Below, piece after piece: positions 63,053-64,000 of a stretch of DNA of 64,000 nt. Position 1 is the first letter of the stretch. Each line of letters opens with the position of its first letter. The stretch covers positions 62,001-126,000 of the forward strand of contig NZ_JARXWN010000002.1 of the NCBI RefSeq assembly GCF_029892965.1, in the 5' to 3' direction. Origin of the DNA: Dysgonomonas sp. PF1-14. GTDB lineage: Bacteria; Bacteroidota; Bacteroidia; Bacteroidales; Dysgonomonadaceae. Below the pieces are notes generated by a model. That model did not search any database, was not told where the DNA came from, and worked only from the letters and a program-made list of their open reading frames with translations. A program made the translations under genes and the position numbers.

Positions 63053-63174
63053 TTGGCCCCACTTTTAAGTGGAGGAATAAGGTAGATCATTACGAAATGG
63101 CTTTAGCCAAAACAGATTTTGACTAAAGTCGTTTTAGGTATTACTTCTAACCTACGCCTTAAAAGGCGTGGCAA
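63053..63174. repeat. TTGCC...GGCAA palindrome cluster, copy 4
   Basis: Order: TTGGCCCCACTTTTAAGTGG, GGCTTTAGCC, GACTAAAGTC, CTACGCCTTAAAAGGCGTGG ending in CAA. It begins 8 bases after the end of MITE copy 3. The remaining part of the 521-base gap (63175-63292) holds only a reversed TTTTAACTAAA-type word near 63260. Confidence 0.88.
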
Positions 63175-63292
63175 CAGGTAGAACTAAATAATCCTGCTTC
63201 TTTGAAGAGGCTTAAAAAGAGAGTAAAAAAAAATGGTAAAAAGAGTAAGTTTTGTCAGGTTTTAGTTAAAAAGGCCTCACGCAAAGATAAAT

Positions 63293-63330
63293 ACTTGTAA
63301 CTTGTAACTGCCCGATAGGACGAAGTAACT
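63293..63330 (-). repeat. Short dispersed repeat AGTTACTTCG..., copy 2 (reverse)
   Basis: The reverse complement reads AGTTACTTCGTCCTATCGGG then CAGTTACAAGTTACAAGT, matching 61094-61130 apart from a 1-base insertion and 3 changes in the small inner palindrome. Confidence 0.75.
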
Positions 63331-63339
63331 CAGCACTAA

Positions 63340-64000
63340 CTATTCCCTCACCAGTGGTAAAGTGGAGCAGCGCAGTAGCCCACCCATTTTCGATATTTCG
63401 TAGTAGGGTACAACTTCTACAGTTAGCTCCCATTGGTCGCGCATATATTGATTGAGGCGAGTAAAGCGTTCTTCGCTGACAACAACAGTGGGTGATATGG
63501 AGAACACATTGGTATTCATGTAGTACATTTCTTCGCGTGTAATGTCGAATACATTCTCTTTGCCGAAAAAGTCTACAAGGAACTGGTAATCGTTTATGTC
63601 TTTGAATCCGCCCTTGTATATAATGGCCTTGTCGTTACCGACAGGCATAAATGTGCAATCGAGGTGCAGGATTCCTTTGCGCGGATCGGTGTCATCCTTT
63701 TCCAGTTCGAGCGGGATGAAAGTCTTTTCGGAGAATAGCTCTCTCAGAAATGCAATGGCATAGGCATTAGTACGTGCGGTCTTATACTCGGGGTAGTCGC
63801 GCTCCGTATATGTACCTACGAATATGGTGTCGTTGTACAATACTACATCTCCGCCTTCCACATGGGCTTTTTCGGGCAGGTTGTATATCTTGTTGAATGC
63901 TATTTCGCTGTATATAGGGGCGTAGGCCTCCTGTTCATCGGCACGATCGGGAATGATGTTCGATGTAATGATTTTGTCGTCTATCACAAATGCCACATCG
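63340..64000 (-). CDS. Amidinotransferase / dimethylargininase-like protein, 5' end outside window
   Basis: The visible 220 codons are the C-terminal part; the frame stays open to base 64000 (DVAFVIDDKIITSN at the visible start), where family members continue upstream from a PRD motif, so the true start lies beyond the window and no start should be assigned inside. The guanidino-modifying enzyme signatures are HVEGGDVVLYND (catalytic His/Glu region), LHLDCTFMPVGNDKAII with the second His, and the nucleophile Cys in GGLLRCSTLPLVRE near the C-terminus. Such enzymes act on arginine derivatives (hydrolysis or amidino transfer); the exact substrate cannot be read. Confidence 0.85.
   Translation of the reverse strand, partial: DVAFVIDDKIITSNIIPDRADEQEAYAPIYSEIAFNKIYNLPEKAHVEGGDVVLYNDTIFVGTYTERDYPEYKTARTNAYAIAFLRELFSEKTFIPLELEKDDTDPRKGILHLDCTFMPVGNDKAIIYKGGFKDINDYQFLVDFFGKENVFDITREEMYYMNTNVFSISPTVVVSEERFTRLNQYMRDQWELTVEVVPYYEISKMGGLLRCSTLPLVRE

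Overview
The window looks like chromosomal DNA of a Bacteroidota bacterium, most likely Bacteroidales and plausibly Dysgonomonas-like. The supports are a SusC/SusD pair, genes resembling the type IX secretion proteins PorD and PorE, DUF1573 and FadL-like outer-membrane proteins, a FeoA-FeoB fusion, and many upstream boxes matching the Bacteroidota -7 consensus TAnnTTTG (one with TTTG exactly 19 bases upstream). Genus placement is inference.

Layout. 1-8.2 kb: the tail of a fluoride channel gene, a giant alpha-2-macroglobulin gene, an L,D-transpeptidase, a DUF1573 protein and an M15 peptidase, a cell-envelope block. 8.2-19 kb: aspS, a monooxygenase, aquaporin, an ECF sigma factor, a nonsense-mutated aldo/keto reductase, acetate transporter satP, a UvrD/PcrA helicase and a DUF6348-like protein. 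19-26.7 kb: a striking Trp/Tyr- then Ser/Arg-rich secreted repeat protein, a FadL-like porin, a TPR protein and the porE-porD pair. 26.7-34.8 kb: TRIC channel, mnmA, two sets of tandem secreted paralogues, EamA transporter, YjdF-like protein, nitroreductase, ribE and a phosphodiester glycosidase-like lipoprotein. 35-43 kb: a PDZ protein, an ABC-F protein whose second ATPase site is degenerate, and a compact minus-strand operon pyrE-SRPBCC-argH-serB. 43.5-53.6 kb: a FeoB-associated Cys-rich peptide, SusD, SusC and FeoAB on the minus strand, then a divergent LytTR regulator/kinase pair. 54-64 kb: small proteins, mutS2, a candidate structured RNA, envelope proteins, a decayed YARHG-domain gene, an orphan phage-terminase-like HTH gene of high G+C, and the end of an amidinotransferase-family gene.

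The intergenic DNA is unusually rich in dispersed structured elements. I see at least four families: (1) a G+C-rich foldback element of about 470 bp, three copies, with terminal inverted repeats made of hairpins that show compensatory base changes; (2) a roughly 120-bp palindrome cluster bounded by TTGCC and GGCAA, four copies, also with compensated stems; (3) GTAGGGGC palindromes; (4) a MITE with 19-bp terminal inverted repeats, two full copies and one half. One MITE carries a family-3 palindrome in its middle. No transposase for any of them is in the window. This element landscape is the most promising undescribed feature.

Two pseudogenes (aldo/keto reductase, YARHG protein) show recent decay. 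There are no rRNA genes, no CRISPR array and no tRNA that I can support.
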